From Mesostigma viride (taxonomy: Eukaryota > Streptophyta > Mesostigmatophyceae > Mesostigmatales > Mesostigmataceae), in NCBI GenBank assembly GCA_009746045.1, contig RPFO01000131.1, forward strand, positions 1,902,671 through 1,966,670: DNA of 64,000 nucleotides. Reading direction: 5' to 3'. The notes under the pieces were generated by a model. It had not been told where the DNA came from, ran no database searches, and was given only the letters and a program-made list of their open reading frames with translations. The translations under genes were made by a program, and so were the position numbers. Of this stretch, positions 47,375 through 58,142 are shown in pieces (the stretch's first letter is position 1; the number at the start of each line of letters is the position of its first letter).

Positions 47375-48964
47375 ATGTCTAGCAAGAACAATGGTACGCC
47401 GCACGGGGAGGTCGGACCAGTAGGGTCCCGCTCCGCCGCTCCGCCCGCCAAAAAGACAAGGCGATATGAAATGCTGGATTCCCGCCGGCAGGACGCTGGT
47501 CGTGCCCCCGCAGCTTCTGAGAATGGGCAGGCGCCCGGCCACGCTTGAGCACACGGTAGCAGATCTGTCGCGGGCGGTCAGTAACCTGGGAAATGAGCTC
47601 GTAGGTATGAGGGCCGAGTTTAGCCAGGTGATGAACACGCTCGTTGCCCGCCAAGGGCTTCAGGGCAAGGACGACGCTCGTGCCAAGGTAAAATATTGCA
47701 ACAGTACGTAGCATGGAGCATGACGGAGCACGTAGTGGCATAACGAGCCAATTTCCAACTATGGGTTCGAGTTAGGATGTATGTTGTAAAGCTCGCCGCC
47801 AATTTTGAATGTCGTTTGCAACCGTGTGCAGCATATGCCGAACCGACCTTGTAAGGCAAGCATCGTTTTGGAGGGCAGGCCTTCAATGCATCTCAGGCCT
47901 TCATCGCATATCTCTGAGACGTCCTGTCCACGTCGTGCTGGTCTCCGTTGCCCCTTCCCGCGTTCCAGATATTGCTCGCCGGCCGCGAGAAGCTCGTGGA
48001 GAAAGCTCGCACCAACTTCATGATTGTCACCGCGAAGAGGAGGGCCAGAATCGAACTGGAGATCACGGCCATGGAAGCGGAGACGGGATTAGTACTTACG
48101 GATGGGGAACGCGAAGCCATTATGACCAAGGTGGTCAGCAGCCTTGCCGGGGTATGTCTTTTGAAACGCCAGTTCTTGTGGTTTTGTCTTTTGAAATATG
48201 GCATCCCCCCTACTCACTGCCACAATTACGAAGTTTAGCATGGGCGTGTATGCCTCAGGCGTTTCTTGAGCAAGCTGCGCACGACTGTCTGTCTGACAGC
48301 ACCTGTGCTGGTTTGCATGCGTGTCTGTCATTGGTGAATGGCAGTTTCGTCAAGGCTTCGTCATTAGCACGCAAAAGCATTCATAAAGAGACATGACAGA
48401 AACAGACATCGCCGAAACCGGGACGGGTGCCACCCAGAGCGTGCCACCCAGATCGCCTACCTCGTAAGTGTCACCGTTGTCTGATTTTATTTTCCGTACG
48501 TCCATGGTGGCTCCTGACTTCACTCGCCCGCTGCCACAAAGCTCACATTGCATGCGTGTGCATGCAAAATGCAAATGCCGTGGTTGCAGGTCCTCTCCGC
48601 AATGGAGGGATTCTCGTTTCTGCGTCACATGAAGTCGCACAGTGAGCGCAAGAGCCTGCTGGATGATGGGGCGGTGCTGGTGCATATAATTTGGAGAAAG
48701 ACCTCGCCCGAAATGCTCGAGAAGTTCAAGGGGGGCCTGTTGAAGGCAAACCGGTTCATTGACCCGCATGGACTCTGGTTTGTGCCGATGACGGACAGCG
48801 AGGATGAGCGGCGGGAGGGCAAGGAGGAGGACTCAGAGGAGCACGAGGAGGGGGGGGGCGAGGGGGGGACCGACGAGGGGGGGGGCGAGGGGGAGGACTG
48901 GGCCACAGGCGAAGGGGCTGACTGGCCCGGGGATCGACGGGGGTGGGGACAGAGACGGGTTTAA
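47375..48964 (+). CDS. three-exon gene of unknown function
   Basis: Exon 1 (47,375-47,687) starts MSSKNNGTPHGEVGPVG. It needs one frame change at about 47,530 to reach PATLEHTVADLSRAVSNLGN and ends AAG|GTAAAA. Exon 2 (47,969-48,151) reads ILLAGREKLVEKARTNFMIV ... TDGEREAIMTKVV and ends GGG|GTATGT. Exon 3 (48,590-48,964) reads AMEGFSFLRHMKSHSERKSL ... VLVHIIWRKTSPEMLEKFKG ... PHGLWFVPM and ends in an acidic, Gly-rich tail. All three exons join in phase 0. About 290 residues; helical with a probable coiled coil. Another frame stays open to 49,256, so a longer C-terminus is possible. It points away from the CMC transposase 2.5 kb upstream, and whether it belongs to that transposon is unknown. 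Confidence 0.55.
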
Positions 48965-49283
48965 TGATGCTGCTGGGGACGAGGATGAGACACAAGCCCC
49001 CATGGGCGCCTCCCTGCTCAAGGACATACCCCCCCTGCTCCGAGACATCCCCCCCCTGGTCCGCGCCGCCCCCCTGCACCAAGGGATGGGCCACGCTCCC
49101 CAAGGCGGCGCACACGCGCCCCAAGGGAGCGGCGCCTCTGCCCACCAATGGGTGGGCTGCGCGCACCAAGGCGGCCGCCACGCGCCCCAAGGGAGCGGCG
49201 CCTCTGCCCGCCAAGGCGGGGCCCATGCGCACTATTCGCGTGGGCCCGTCTATTGAACTGGTGTGTCCCTCAGTGTCCCACCC

Positions 49284-51880
49284 CTTGGTGCCTTCCATGG
49301 CCTGCAGTTGGTTGTGCATGCTGATTCCTTTGCCTTGGTGGTTCCTTCCATGGCCTGCAGTTGGTTGTGCATGATGATTCCTTTAGCTTGGTGGTGCCTT
49401 CCATGGCCTGCAGTTGGCTGTGCATGATGATTCCTTTGCCTTGGTGGCGCCTTCCATGGCCCGCAGTTGGTTGTGCATGCTGATTCCTTTGCCTTGGTGG
49501 TTCCTTCCATGGCCTGCAGTTGGTTGTGCATGATGATTCCTTTAGCTTGGTGGTGCCTTCTATGGCCCGCAGTTGGTTGTGCGTGATGATTCCTTTGCCT
49601 TGGTGGTTCCTTCCATGGCCTGCAGTTGGCTGTGCGTGATGATTCCTTTAGCTTGGTGGTGCCTTCCATGGCCTGCAGTTGGTTGTGCGTGATGATTCCT
49701 TTGCCTTGGTTGTGCCTTCCATGGCCTGCAGTTGGTTGTGCATGATGATTCCTTTGCCTTGGTGGTTCCTTCCATGGCCTGCAGTTGGTTGTGCATGATG
49801 ATTCCTTTAGCTTGGTGGTGCCTTCCATGGCCTGCAGTTGGCTGTGCATGATGATTCCTTTGCCTTGGTGGTTCCTTCCATGGCCTGCAGTTGGCTGTGC
49901 ATGCTGATTCCTTTGCCTTGGTGGTTCCTTCCATGGCCTGCAGTTGGTTGTGCATGATGATTCCTTTAGCTTGGTGGTGCCTTCTATGGCCCGCAGTTGG
50001 TTGTGCGTGATGATTCCTTTGCCTTGGTGGTGCCTTCCATGGCCTGCAGTTGGTTGTGCATGCTGATTCCTTTGCCTTGGTGGTTCCTTCCATGGCCTGC
50101 AGTTGGTTGTGCATGATGATTCCTTTAGCTTGGTGGTGCCTTCCATGGCCTGCAGTTGGCTGTGCATGATGATTCCTTTGCCTTGGTGGTGCCTTCCATG
50201 GCCTGCAGTTGGTTGTGCATGCTGATTCCTTTGCCTTGGTGGTTCCTTCCATGGCCTGCAGTTGGTTGTGCGTGATGATTCCTTTGCCTTGGTGGTGCCT
50301 TCCATAGCCTGCAGTTGGTTGTGCATGATGATTCCTTTGCCTTGGTGGTGCCTTCTATGGCCTGCAGTTGGTTGTGCATGATGATTCCTTTAGCTTGGTG
50401 GTGCCTTCTATGGCCTGCAGTTGGTTGTGCACGCTGATTCCTTTGCCTTGGTTGTGCCTTCCATGGCCTGCAGTTGGTTGTGCATGATGATTCCTTTGCC
50501 TTGGTTGTGCCTTCCATGGCCTGCAGTTGGCTGTGCATGATGATTCCTTTGCCTTGGTTGTGCCTTCCATGGCCTGCAGTTGGTTGTGCGTGCTGATTCC
50601 TTTGCCTTGGTTGTGCCTTCCATGGCCTGCAGTTGATGATTCCTTTAGCTTGGTGGTGCCTTCTATGGCCTGCAGTTGGCTGTGCGTGATGATTCCTTTG
50701 CCTTGGTTGTGCCTTCCATGGCCTGCAGTTGGCTGTGCATGATGATTCCTTTGCCTTGGTTGTGCCTTCCATGGCCTGCAGTTGGTTGTGCGTGATGATT
50801 CCTTTGCCTTGGTGGTGCCTTCTATTATGGCCTGCAGTTGGTTGTGCGTGATGATTCCTTTAGCTTGGTTGCGCCTTCCATGGCCTGCAGTTGGCTGTGC
50901 GTGATGATTCCTTTGGCTTGGTTGTGCCTTCCATGGCCTGCAGTTGGTTGTGCGTGATGATTCCTTTAGCTTGGTGGTGCCTTCTATGGCCCGCAGTTGG
51001 CTGTGCATGATGATTCCTTTGGCTTGGTGGTGCCTTCCATGGCCTGCAGTTGGCTGTGCGTGATGATTCCTTTCGCTTGGTGGTGCCTTCTATGGCCTGC
51101 AGTTGGTTGTGCGTGATGATTCCTTTAGCTTGGTGGTTCCTTCCATGGCCTGCAGTTGGTTGTGCGTGATGATTCCTTTAGCTTGGTGGTGCCTTCCATG
51201 GCCTGCAGTTGGTTGTGCGTGATGATTCCTTTAGCTTGGTGGTGCCTTCCATAGCCTGCAGTTGGTTGTGCGTGATGATTCCTTTGCCTTGGTGGTGCCT
51301 CCCATGGCCTGCAGTTGGTTGTGCGTGATGATTCCTTTAGCTTGGTGGTGCCTTCCATGGCCTGCAGTTGGCTGTGCGTGATGATTCCTTTGCCTTGGTG
51401 GTGCCTTCCATGGCCTGCAGTTGGCTGTGCGTGATGATTCCTTTGGCTTGGTGGTTCCTTCCATGGCCTGCAGTTGGCTGTGCATGCTGATTCCTTTAGC
51501 TTGGTGATGCCTTCTATGGCCTGCAGTTGGCTGTGCGTGATGATTCCTTTGCCTTGGTTGTGCCTTCCATGGCCTGCAGTTGGCTGTGCGTGATGATTCC
51601 TTTGCCTTGGTGGTGCCTTCCATGGCCTGCAGTTGGCTGTGCGTGATGATTCCTTTGCCTTGGTGGTGCCTTCCATGGCCTGCAGTTGGCTGTGCATGCT
51701 GATTCCTTTAGCTTGGTGGTGCCTTCCATGGCCTGCAGTTGGCTGTGCATGATGATTCCTTTGGCTTGGTGGTGCCTTTTGCGCCGTGCCGTTTGTTGTG
51801 CAGGATGATTCCTTTGGCTTGGTGGTGCCTTTTGCGCCGTGCCGTTTGTTGTGCCTTGGATGGCGTGCAGTTTGTTGTGC
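49284..51880. repeat. 53-bp minisatellite, about 47 copies
   Basis: The unit is TTCCATGGCCTGCAGTTGGT, TGTGCATGATGATTCCTTTG, CCTTGGTGGTGCC. Variants recur (gatg/gctg, gcc/agc/ggc, ggtg/gttg). The last units after about 51,775 are divergent (TTTTGCGCCGTGCCGTTTGT). No intervening unique spacers are present. Confidence 0.97.
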
Positions 51881-53433
51881 ATGACGGAATAGGTCATGCA
51901 TAATTCTTTGGCACGTAGTCGTGACACCTTTTTCCATGTTTTACATACAGCGGGGCGTTGGTCTCGATGTGTCTGCATGCGCGCGGCATCGTCCAAGGCT
52001 CCGGGCCACCCCAAATTAGGGGTACCCACCATGTCACGGACGCGAGCTATGTCATCCGGGCGGCGCCCACTATGCACAAGACCGGTGACGTGCGCAAGGA
52101 ATTTGTTTTCTACGCATTTTCGACAAAGGCTAGTGACCGGGGGGGGACACTAGCACTTGCAGCATAAGAGCGGACGAAAGTGTACGTGCATGCGCGCCGG
52201 GCCAGGCACAGCTGGGCGCGCAGCACTGACTTGAGCGGACGGCAGCACAAGTGCGCAGCGTCGAGAGGATCATACGCGTGTTAGTGGACAGCTGGAGCTG
52301 AAGCTGGACTGCTGGACTTCAACAGCGCCGAGGCTATTGACAGGCCAGGTGTCTTTGTGGTGTAGAATAGCGGGTCAACGTTATGAGGACTGGACAGAAA
52401 ATGGAAAAGGACAATTTGCGGTGCGGAGCCAGATCGCTGGAATGAATGCGAAATCGCTGGCAGCCCTACAAAGGGATTTCTTCTAGAAAGGAACGATTAG
52501 ACGCAATGTTTGCTGGGCCACTCACACGCAAGGTGTGAGCGTGCAGATTGTCTGAAGGATATTATGCTTCGACCTTGGTGGACGTGACTCAATGTCGGAC
52601 ATTCCCAGGGACAGAAATGCCGGAGCCTCTAGGAGATGAGATCGGCAACAGGGTAGCAATTTAGATTTGTCGGGATGCCTTCCTGCTTTTGTTGGCATGT
52701 GTGGTAGAAAGCCAGGACGGCAACTGGAATGCGGTTTCTATTTGCATGGTTCAGGCAGCAAGATAGTTTTGGCATTCCTGGCTGGACTGACAAGTGTGGC
52801 GTGTGTCATGCGTGTGGCATGCATGACGAATGGTTTGGTTCATAGTCGAAGAGGACTCTCACGCAGCGTGTAGTCTCTTCGAGTCTCTCGTTAGTGGCCT
52901 TCGTGTTTCTCCCTTTCCTTGGGAGCAAGGCCGGTAGCATGTCATGGAGCGCTGCCTAACTGCGGGCTCGTGAGCATGGAGTGCATCGATATTGAGACTA
53001 TCAACGTGTTGTAATTGTATTAACTTTCTCAATAAATTCCGCATGTGCGGCTTCATCATCAGACTGTGCAAAGTGTGTGTTGTGAAAGCATTGTTCTATA
53101 GCAGGGGAGGCAAAAGCACCCTCTTGCACCATCATATTGTCGCAATTAGAGTAGTTGGAGCGTCTAGCTAACGCCCCAGCAAGGATATTCAAACGCGGCA
53201 CGCGACGGTACACAAGGGGATCAAGAAGGTGGTCATCAGGCACGAGGGACAGTTCCTTGTCCTCGGCTGAGAGCCCTCTTTTCATTACTCGAAGAGACTA
53301 GCTCCATCTGCAAAGGAACATTTTCATTTCAGCAAAGAGAGACGGTGTGCAGTTTTCTGGGGAAGACTAGCACACATAGTGGCCTGATCAACCATTAAGT
53401 CTTTCAGATTAGACCGTTGCTACTTGGTAGTGG
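51881..53433. other. region upstream of the retrotransposon ORF; 5' LTR not recognised
   Basis: This should contain the 5' LTR and primer-binding site of the Ty3/gypsy element. I could not match it to sequence after 61,640, nor find a standard initiator-tRNA primer-binding site. AATAAA occurs at about 53,031. A minus-strand frame at 53,285-53,001 (MKRGLSAEDKELSLVPDDHL) is open but unrecognised. Confidence 0.4.
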
Positions 53434-53559
53434 TTGTGGCAGTTTATGTCATATCACACTAGGTCGGTCACAGCGTTTTTGGCAAGCCACGCAGGCTGTG
53501 CCAACACGGGCGTCGACACCGACGGGCAGGAGCTCTCCAGGGTCGATACCACCATCAAC

Positions 53560-56500
53560 ATGTCAGGAACTGACCCCACAGCATCAGGCAGTGGTGGGTC
53601 AGCGCCGGCAGCTACGGGCGGTCAAGCAACTGACCCGCCCAGCGGTCGTCTCGGCACTAGTGCGGACACCGCTTTGTTAGGTAATGGAGCGCCTTCCCTT
53701 TCTTCGGCAGGGGACGGTGGTGCTCTTACCCAAGTGCTGCGCCTGCTGCAAGAGCAAGCGGCAGAGCTGGCGGCACTCCGAGCTCAGCAAGCGACGCAGT
53801 TATCGCAACAGGCGACGCTTGTTGAAGAAACTGTGCGACTTGCTTTGGAGCGCGCGGAATCTACGGCTGAAGCGAGGCGTGCTACGGAGCGCGCTGAGCA
53901 ACGGCGGCAGGCGGAGGCAACCACGGAAGCTGCACGCGCCTGCCAAGCTGCGGCCCAACGCGACGCCGAGGCCAGGCAGGCTGCCGACGAGGAGGCCGCT
54001 GCCGAGGAAGCGCGGCGACATGAGGCGCTGCGTGACCAACGCGGACACTTCGACGAAGAGCGCAGTGGGACAGGTCCACTACGCAACGTTGAGCCCAGTC
54101 AGCCACGCGTCGGACCAAGCGGTCAACGGCGGGGCGACGGGGAAATGGCGCAGGATGACGAGCTGCAGCCGAACGTCGGTCGGGTAGGCACCCGGTCGAC
54201 TGCCGACGCATCTTATACGCTGGGGGGGAACCTACGGGCACCCAACCAAGGCACGTTATCGTGGCGCGGCGGGTATGGTGCAGCCCCCAGGGGGGGAGCA
54301 TCAGGTGGCTTGTTTAGCACAGGTCGGCCACCCATGACGGCGGCAGCAACGCCGTTGGGTGGCACCGCAGGGCGGCCCAGGCTTGGCGGCACTCGGTCAG
54401 ACTTCGGCTGGGGCCAAGTCGATCGGGAGGTAGCCAGCATACCATGGGGTGAGGGCGACGACGTCCAGCGACCCCACCGCATGCCGTACGGCGTGCATGG
54501 CGAATCCACTCGTGTGCCATCGCTGCCCAAGGTGGAGCTTCGCGAGAAGTTCACCTCAGCAGGCACGGGTGCGACTTTAGAGGAAGCCTATGAGCTCTTC
54601 CGAGCTCATTGTAACACTTATCGTTATGCCTCGGGGTATCCTCTTCGCCATGAGATGGTGATGGATTTTATTCACCTTTTTTTCCATGACCTGACCAAGA
54701 AGAAGGTCCAGGTTTTGGTCCAGCATTACCGAGCGCTCGTGGACCGATGTCATCGCACGGACATATGGTTTGCGCTCACGGACATGGGCACACCGGATCT
54801 CGACTCGATCATCTTCGATGTCGACCCGGCAGAGCAGCTGTGGCAGCAACTGCGGCTGGAGTACCCAGTTGAGCACGTCAAGGCCATCGCGGAATGGAAT
54901 GGAGCGTTCACCGTCGCCGAGGGTGAGGATCCGGCTTTCTCCCTTGACCGGCTTCTCGCGTTTGCGGGCAAAGTGCCTGATTATACGCAGACCAAGGCTT
55001 GCCGGTTATGGCGGAGTGCAGTGCCCCTGCTGGCCATCGATCTTCCGGAGCCGCCCGGTGGGGAGTGGACTTTGGTGACTCTCTGTGCAGCATTCAAGCG
55101 GCTGCTCAGGAAGCGTGCGGAAGGCGAGAAGGGTATCTCGTCTGAGCTGGCTGAGATGCGCAAGAAGATGGCTGAGATGGAGAAGGCCATCGCGGTCAAG
55201 GGTGGCCAGCGGCTGCCTGGTGCGGGGCGCGGTGAATATGTCGGCACTCAGGGTGGTGGCAACGCCGGTCACGGGGGCAGCGGCGGTGGCGGTCAGGGTG
55301 GCAGCGGCGGTGGCGGTCAGGGTGGCAGTGGCGGTGTCAGTCGTGGTGGCGGCGGCAGTGGCTACGGTGGTCGGGGTCGCGGTGGTGGTCGAGGCGGAGG
55401 CGGTCGTCCGCCGTCATCGGATGGGACTCAGGAGGCGCAGGGCGTGCAAGGCGCGCTGGGCGCACCCACCCCGTCACGCGGTAAATGTTACCTTTGCGAC
55501 AAGGATGGGCACCTTAGTCGCGAGTGTCCAAGCCGCTGCACGAAGCCGCATGGGGCAGACACGAAGTGGCACCTGATGAACAAGTGTCCAGCCGCGGGCA
55601 TCAAGACGGTCCACTTCGCCGAGATGGCGGGCAAGACCGACTCGATGGAAGCCCAGGTGGCTGCCATCAAGCATGGTGAGGAGGCGACGGCGCCCCCCAA
55701 CCAATTCGCGACGGTGTACCGGGAGGACCCATTCTGGGCGCCCATGCCGGGTGACGTCGAGATCAACGCTGCGGAGGCTACCAAAGGCAAGCAGGCACGC
55801 AGCCCGCTTTCTTTTCAGCAGGCACCCATGTTGCCTGCCGGGCAGTTGCCCGCGTCCTTTTCCATGCCGCTGGCTGGGGTGCAATCTGCTTTTGAGCATG
55901 CGAACCCTGCTGGGCTGGAGCAGCGTAGGCGATTGGCGCCTGTGTACCCAATGCCGTTCATTGTGGACGTACCCATGTTTTCAGCACGGCAGGTGGTCGA
56001 CACCTTCGGGCAGAAGGGGGTTGAGTGGCTGGGGTCGGTTGTGTCCGAGATCCAGTTGTTCGCAGATGGGCATGATGTGCGCACCTTGCGCAATTCTGAG
56101 TCCGTCACCTACGGGCGTCAGCCGGTAGAAGCCGCAGTGCCCGTGGTGCAAGCGGGAGTGGTCAGCACAAGTAGCCAGCAGCGCACTAGTGCAGTTCCCC
56201 AGGTTCCCACGGTGGTTCCATACCCCAATGGTGAGCCGTCCATAGCGTTCCAAGCAGTTGGAGCCTGTGGAGATGTATGGAGCGACATGGTGACATGTCC
56301 GTTGGTTGGCGCAGTCAAGCTTGATAGCGGTGCTCAGCCGCTAGTCATCAGCACAGACTTGGCCACCATGCTGAACCTGACCTACGAGAACGGTGGCTTA
56401 GTAGAAAGCCCCGTGTCTGTGTCAGGTTGGCAGGGTCCGGCTAGTAAGCCGTACGCTATGACGGCGGTTAAAGTCAACGTGATTTTCAATCCGTTGCGCG

Positions 56501-58071
56501 CCTCTAGCATGACCACCGTGTCCGCGTATGCGCTGGTGGTCAACAAGTGTGGATATTCCGCACTACTCGGGGTGGATGTCCTTGCTCGCGCCATGGTTCA
56601 GGTGGACTATAGGGCGGAGGAGGCATCTTACATCCCTGATTGGGATGGGGCTGGCCTGAAGCGGGCCAGTGTGCCGGTCTCATGCTTCAGTTCTTCAGCC
56701 GGGGCTGCACGCCTCAACCCTTCAGCGGCTGCGGGCGTGGTGGAGGTCAGCATGGTGGAGGTACGGGCGGCGGGCTCATCGGCGTGGGACAAGCATCGGA
56801 CGGTGCTGCCTCAGCCAACGGCGAGCATTGCCAAGATGCGCACGCAGTGGTCGCTGGATGCTGTGACGTCCACGCGGCAGCTGGCTATGCGCAAGCGGGT
56901 GACTGAAGCCGTCATCACCATTCCTCAGATGGCCAGCCATGGCCTCACTTTGGTGCAACCGGGTGTCTCGGAGGCCCAAGGTAATTTTTCTGCTGCAATC
57001 TTACCGCAGGCCCCTGATTTTGCCAAGGGTGCGGTAGTGTTGGAACTGTTTGCGGGGATCGGAGGGGGCATTGCAGGCTTTTTGGCCGCAGGCGGCGTGT
57101 GCCGTAAACTCATCGCGGTAGAGCCATCGCACAAGGCGCGTCAGGTGTACTTCAGTCACTGTGGCGTGTTGTCGCGAGAGTATCCCGCGCAGTTTCCGCC
57201 ATCAGCATGGCGTGACCCGTTTGGGGAATGTCCTCAAGATATCCGAGCCATCGGTGAGGTGCAGGTGCAGCAGTTGTTGCGCAGGCATCATGCCATCGAC
57301 TTGGTAATTGCGGGTTGGGAGTGCCAGGGCCTGAGCCAGGCAGGGCAAGGGCGGGGGCTAGCCGATCCGCGTAGCGCGCTGTTCTGGGAACTGTTGCGTG
57401 TGGTGGGACTGTTGCAGTCGCGTCAGCCCCATCCGCCTGCGTATCTGTTTGAGAACGTTGTGGCGGGTGACAGCCCACATCAGGCGGTGCGGGAGGACTG
57501 GGCTACAATCGTGGCACTCCTGGGGGAGCCCATCGTGTGTGACAACGCAGGGCTGGGTGGGCTCACGCATCGTTTGCGTGCCTATTGGACCAACGTGGCG
57601 TGTGCGACCGGTGTGCAGGCGGTCTTAGGGGCCGTCGCAAGGCAGCATCCGAGTGTGTCTGCGGAGGTAGCATTGCCTTCCCACCTAGTCACGCAGAAGG
57701 TGGATAGCGAGGATCGCCCACCGTATGCACGCGTCAACCGGGTCGGGAGCCCCATGTGTGCACTGCCGACCCTGGTCAGTTACCAAGGGTCGACAGCATA
57801 CCGTGATCGGGGTAAGGGTCTCGTTTGGGACACTACCACCGGTCTGTTGGTGCAGCCACCCGCAGAATTTCGTGAGGCCAGCATGGGTTTTCATGTCGGG
57901 GCCTCGGCGCTGCCGGGCGTGCTCGAGAGTGAGCGCTGGTCTTTGATAGGCCAGGCTATGTCGGTGTTGCAGGTCGGGTATGTGCTGCTTGCATCGGTTG
58001 CCGTGCGCCAGTCTGGGGGGGCGTCCCCAGCCAATCCGCCTCAGCAGGTTGAGGCGGCGCAGCCAAACTGA
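53560..58071 (+). CDS. Gag - zinc knuckle - aspartic protease - C5 DNA methyltransferase polyprotein
   Basis: The frame is open from 53,434. ATG 53560 (MSGTDPTASG) is the likeliest start, ATG 53446 the alternative. Residues numbered from 53,434: Ala/Glu/Arg-rich coiled coil about 95-205; gag domain about 380-570 (YELFRAHCNTYRYASGYPL, MVMDFIHLFFHDLTKKKVQ); Gly-rich linker 600-665; knuckle CYLCDKDGHLSREC about 686-699; retropepsin about 955-1068 (VKLDSGAQPLVISTD, ALLGVDVLARAM); methyltransferase about 1197-1530. Methyltransferase motifs: I VLELFAGIGGGIAGF; IV AGWECQGLSQAGQG with the candidate catalytic Cys; VI YLFENVV; VIII THRLRAYW; IX FREASMGF; X IGQAMSVLQVG. It should package RNA, cleave itself and methylate cytosine in DNA. 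Motif IV has Glu where most enzymes have Pro before Cys. The whole 1,500-codon frame is intact. Frame +1 ends 54 bp before pol opens in the -1 frame, so a -1 frameshift or reinitiation could express pol. Confidence 0.9.
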   Translation: MSGTDPTASGSGGSAPAATGGQATDPPSGRLGTSADTALLGNGAPSLSSAGDGGALTQVLRLLQEQAAELAALRAQQATQLSQQATLVEETVRLALERAESTAEARRATERAEQRRQAEATTEAARACQAAAQRDAEARQAADEEAAAEEARRHEALRDQRGHFDEERSGTGPLRNVEPSQPRVGPSGQRRGDGEMAQDDELQPNVGRVGTRSTADASYTLGGNLRAPNQGTLSWRGGYGAAPRGGASGGLFSTGRPPMTAAATPLGGTAGRPRLGGTRSDFGWGQVDREVASIPWGEGDDVQRPHRMPYGVHGESTRVPSLPKVELREKFTSAGTGATLEEAYELFRAHCNTYRYASGYPLRHEMVMDFIHLFFHDLTKKKVQVLVQHYRALVDRCHRTDIWFALTDMGTPDLDSIIFDVDPAEQLWQQLRLEYPVEHVKAIAEWNGAFTVAEGEDPAFSLDRLLAFAGKVPDYTQTKACRLWRSAVPLLAIDLPEPPGGEWTLVTLCAAFKRLLRKRAEGEKGISSELAEMRKKMAEMEKAIAVKGGQRLPGAGRGEYVGTQGGGNAGHGGSGGGGQGGSGGGGQGGSGGVSRGGGGSGYGGRGRGGGRGGGGRPPSSDGTQEAQGVQGALGAPTPSRGKCYLCDKDGHLSRECPSRCTKPHGADTKWHLMNKCPAAGIKTVHFAEMAGKTDSMEAQVAAIKHGEEATAPPNQFATVYREDPFWAPMPGDVEINAAEATKGKQARSPLSFQQAPMLPAGQLPASFSMPLAGVQSAFEHANPAGLEQRRRLAPVYPMPFIVDVPMFSARQVVDTFGQKGVEWLGSVVSEIQLFADGHDVRTLRNSESVTYGRQPVEAAVPVVQAGVVSTSSQQRTSAVPQVPTVVPYPNGEPSIAFQAVGACGDVWSDMVTCPLVGAVKLDSGAQPLVISTDLATMLNLTYENGGLVESPVSVSGWQGPASKPYAMTAVKVNVIFNPLRASSMTTVSAYALVVNKCGYSALLGVDVLARAMVQVDYRAEEASYIPDWDGAGLKRASVPVSCFSSSAGAARLNPSAAAGVVEVSMVEVRAAGSSAWDKHRTVLPQPTASIAKMRTQWSLDAVTSTRQLAMRKRVTEAVITIPQMASHGLTLVQPGVSEAQGNFSAAILPQAPDFAKGAVVLELFAGIGGGIAGFLAAGGVCRKLIAVEPSHKARQVYFSHCGVLSREYPAQFPPSAWRDPFGECPQDIRAIGEVQVQQLLRRHHAIDLVIAGWECQGLSQAGQGRGLADPRSALFWELLRVVGLLQSRQPHPPAYLFENVVAGDSPHQAVREDWATIVALLGEPIVCDNAGLGGLTHRLRAYWTNVACATGVQAVLGAVARQHPSVSAEVALPSHLVTQKVDSEDRPPYARVNRVGSPMCALPTLVSYQGSTAYRDRGKGLVWDTTTGLLVQPPAEFREASMGFHVGASALPGVLESERWSLIGQAMSVLQVGYVLLASVAVRQSGGASPANPPQQVEAAQPN

Positions 58072-58142
58072 AGCGCCCTGCAGCGACGGGGACTTCATCA
58101 GCATGGGGGTGGCGTCTGCGACAGGTGTGGACTATCATTCTC

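Noticed and set aside
49284-51880. CRISPR-like regular array
   Set aside because: Units are contiguous with no unique spacers, and the DNA is eukaryotic. The same applies to the arrays at 20.4-24.4 kb.
52160-53433. 5' LTR of the Ty3/gypsy element
   Set aside because: No sequence here matched the region after the polypurine tract, so no LTR pair can be claimed by eye.
57030-58010. A host DNMT gene next to a retrotransposon
   Set aside because: It is in the same uninterrupted frame as gag, zinc knuckle and protease and sits between these and RT, so it belongs to the element.
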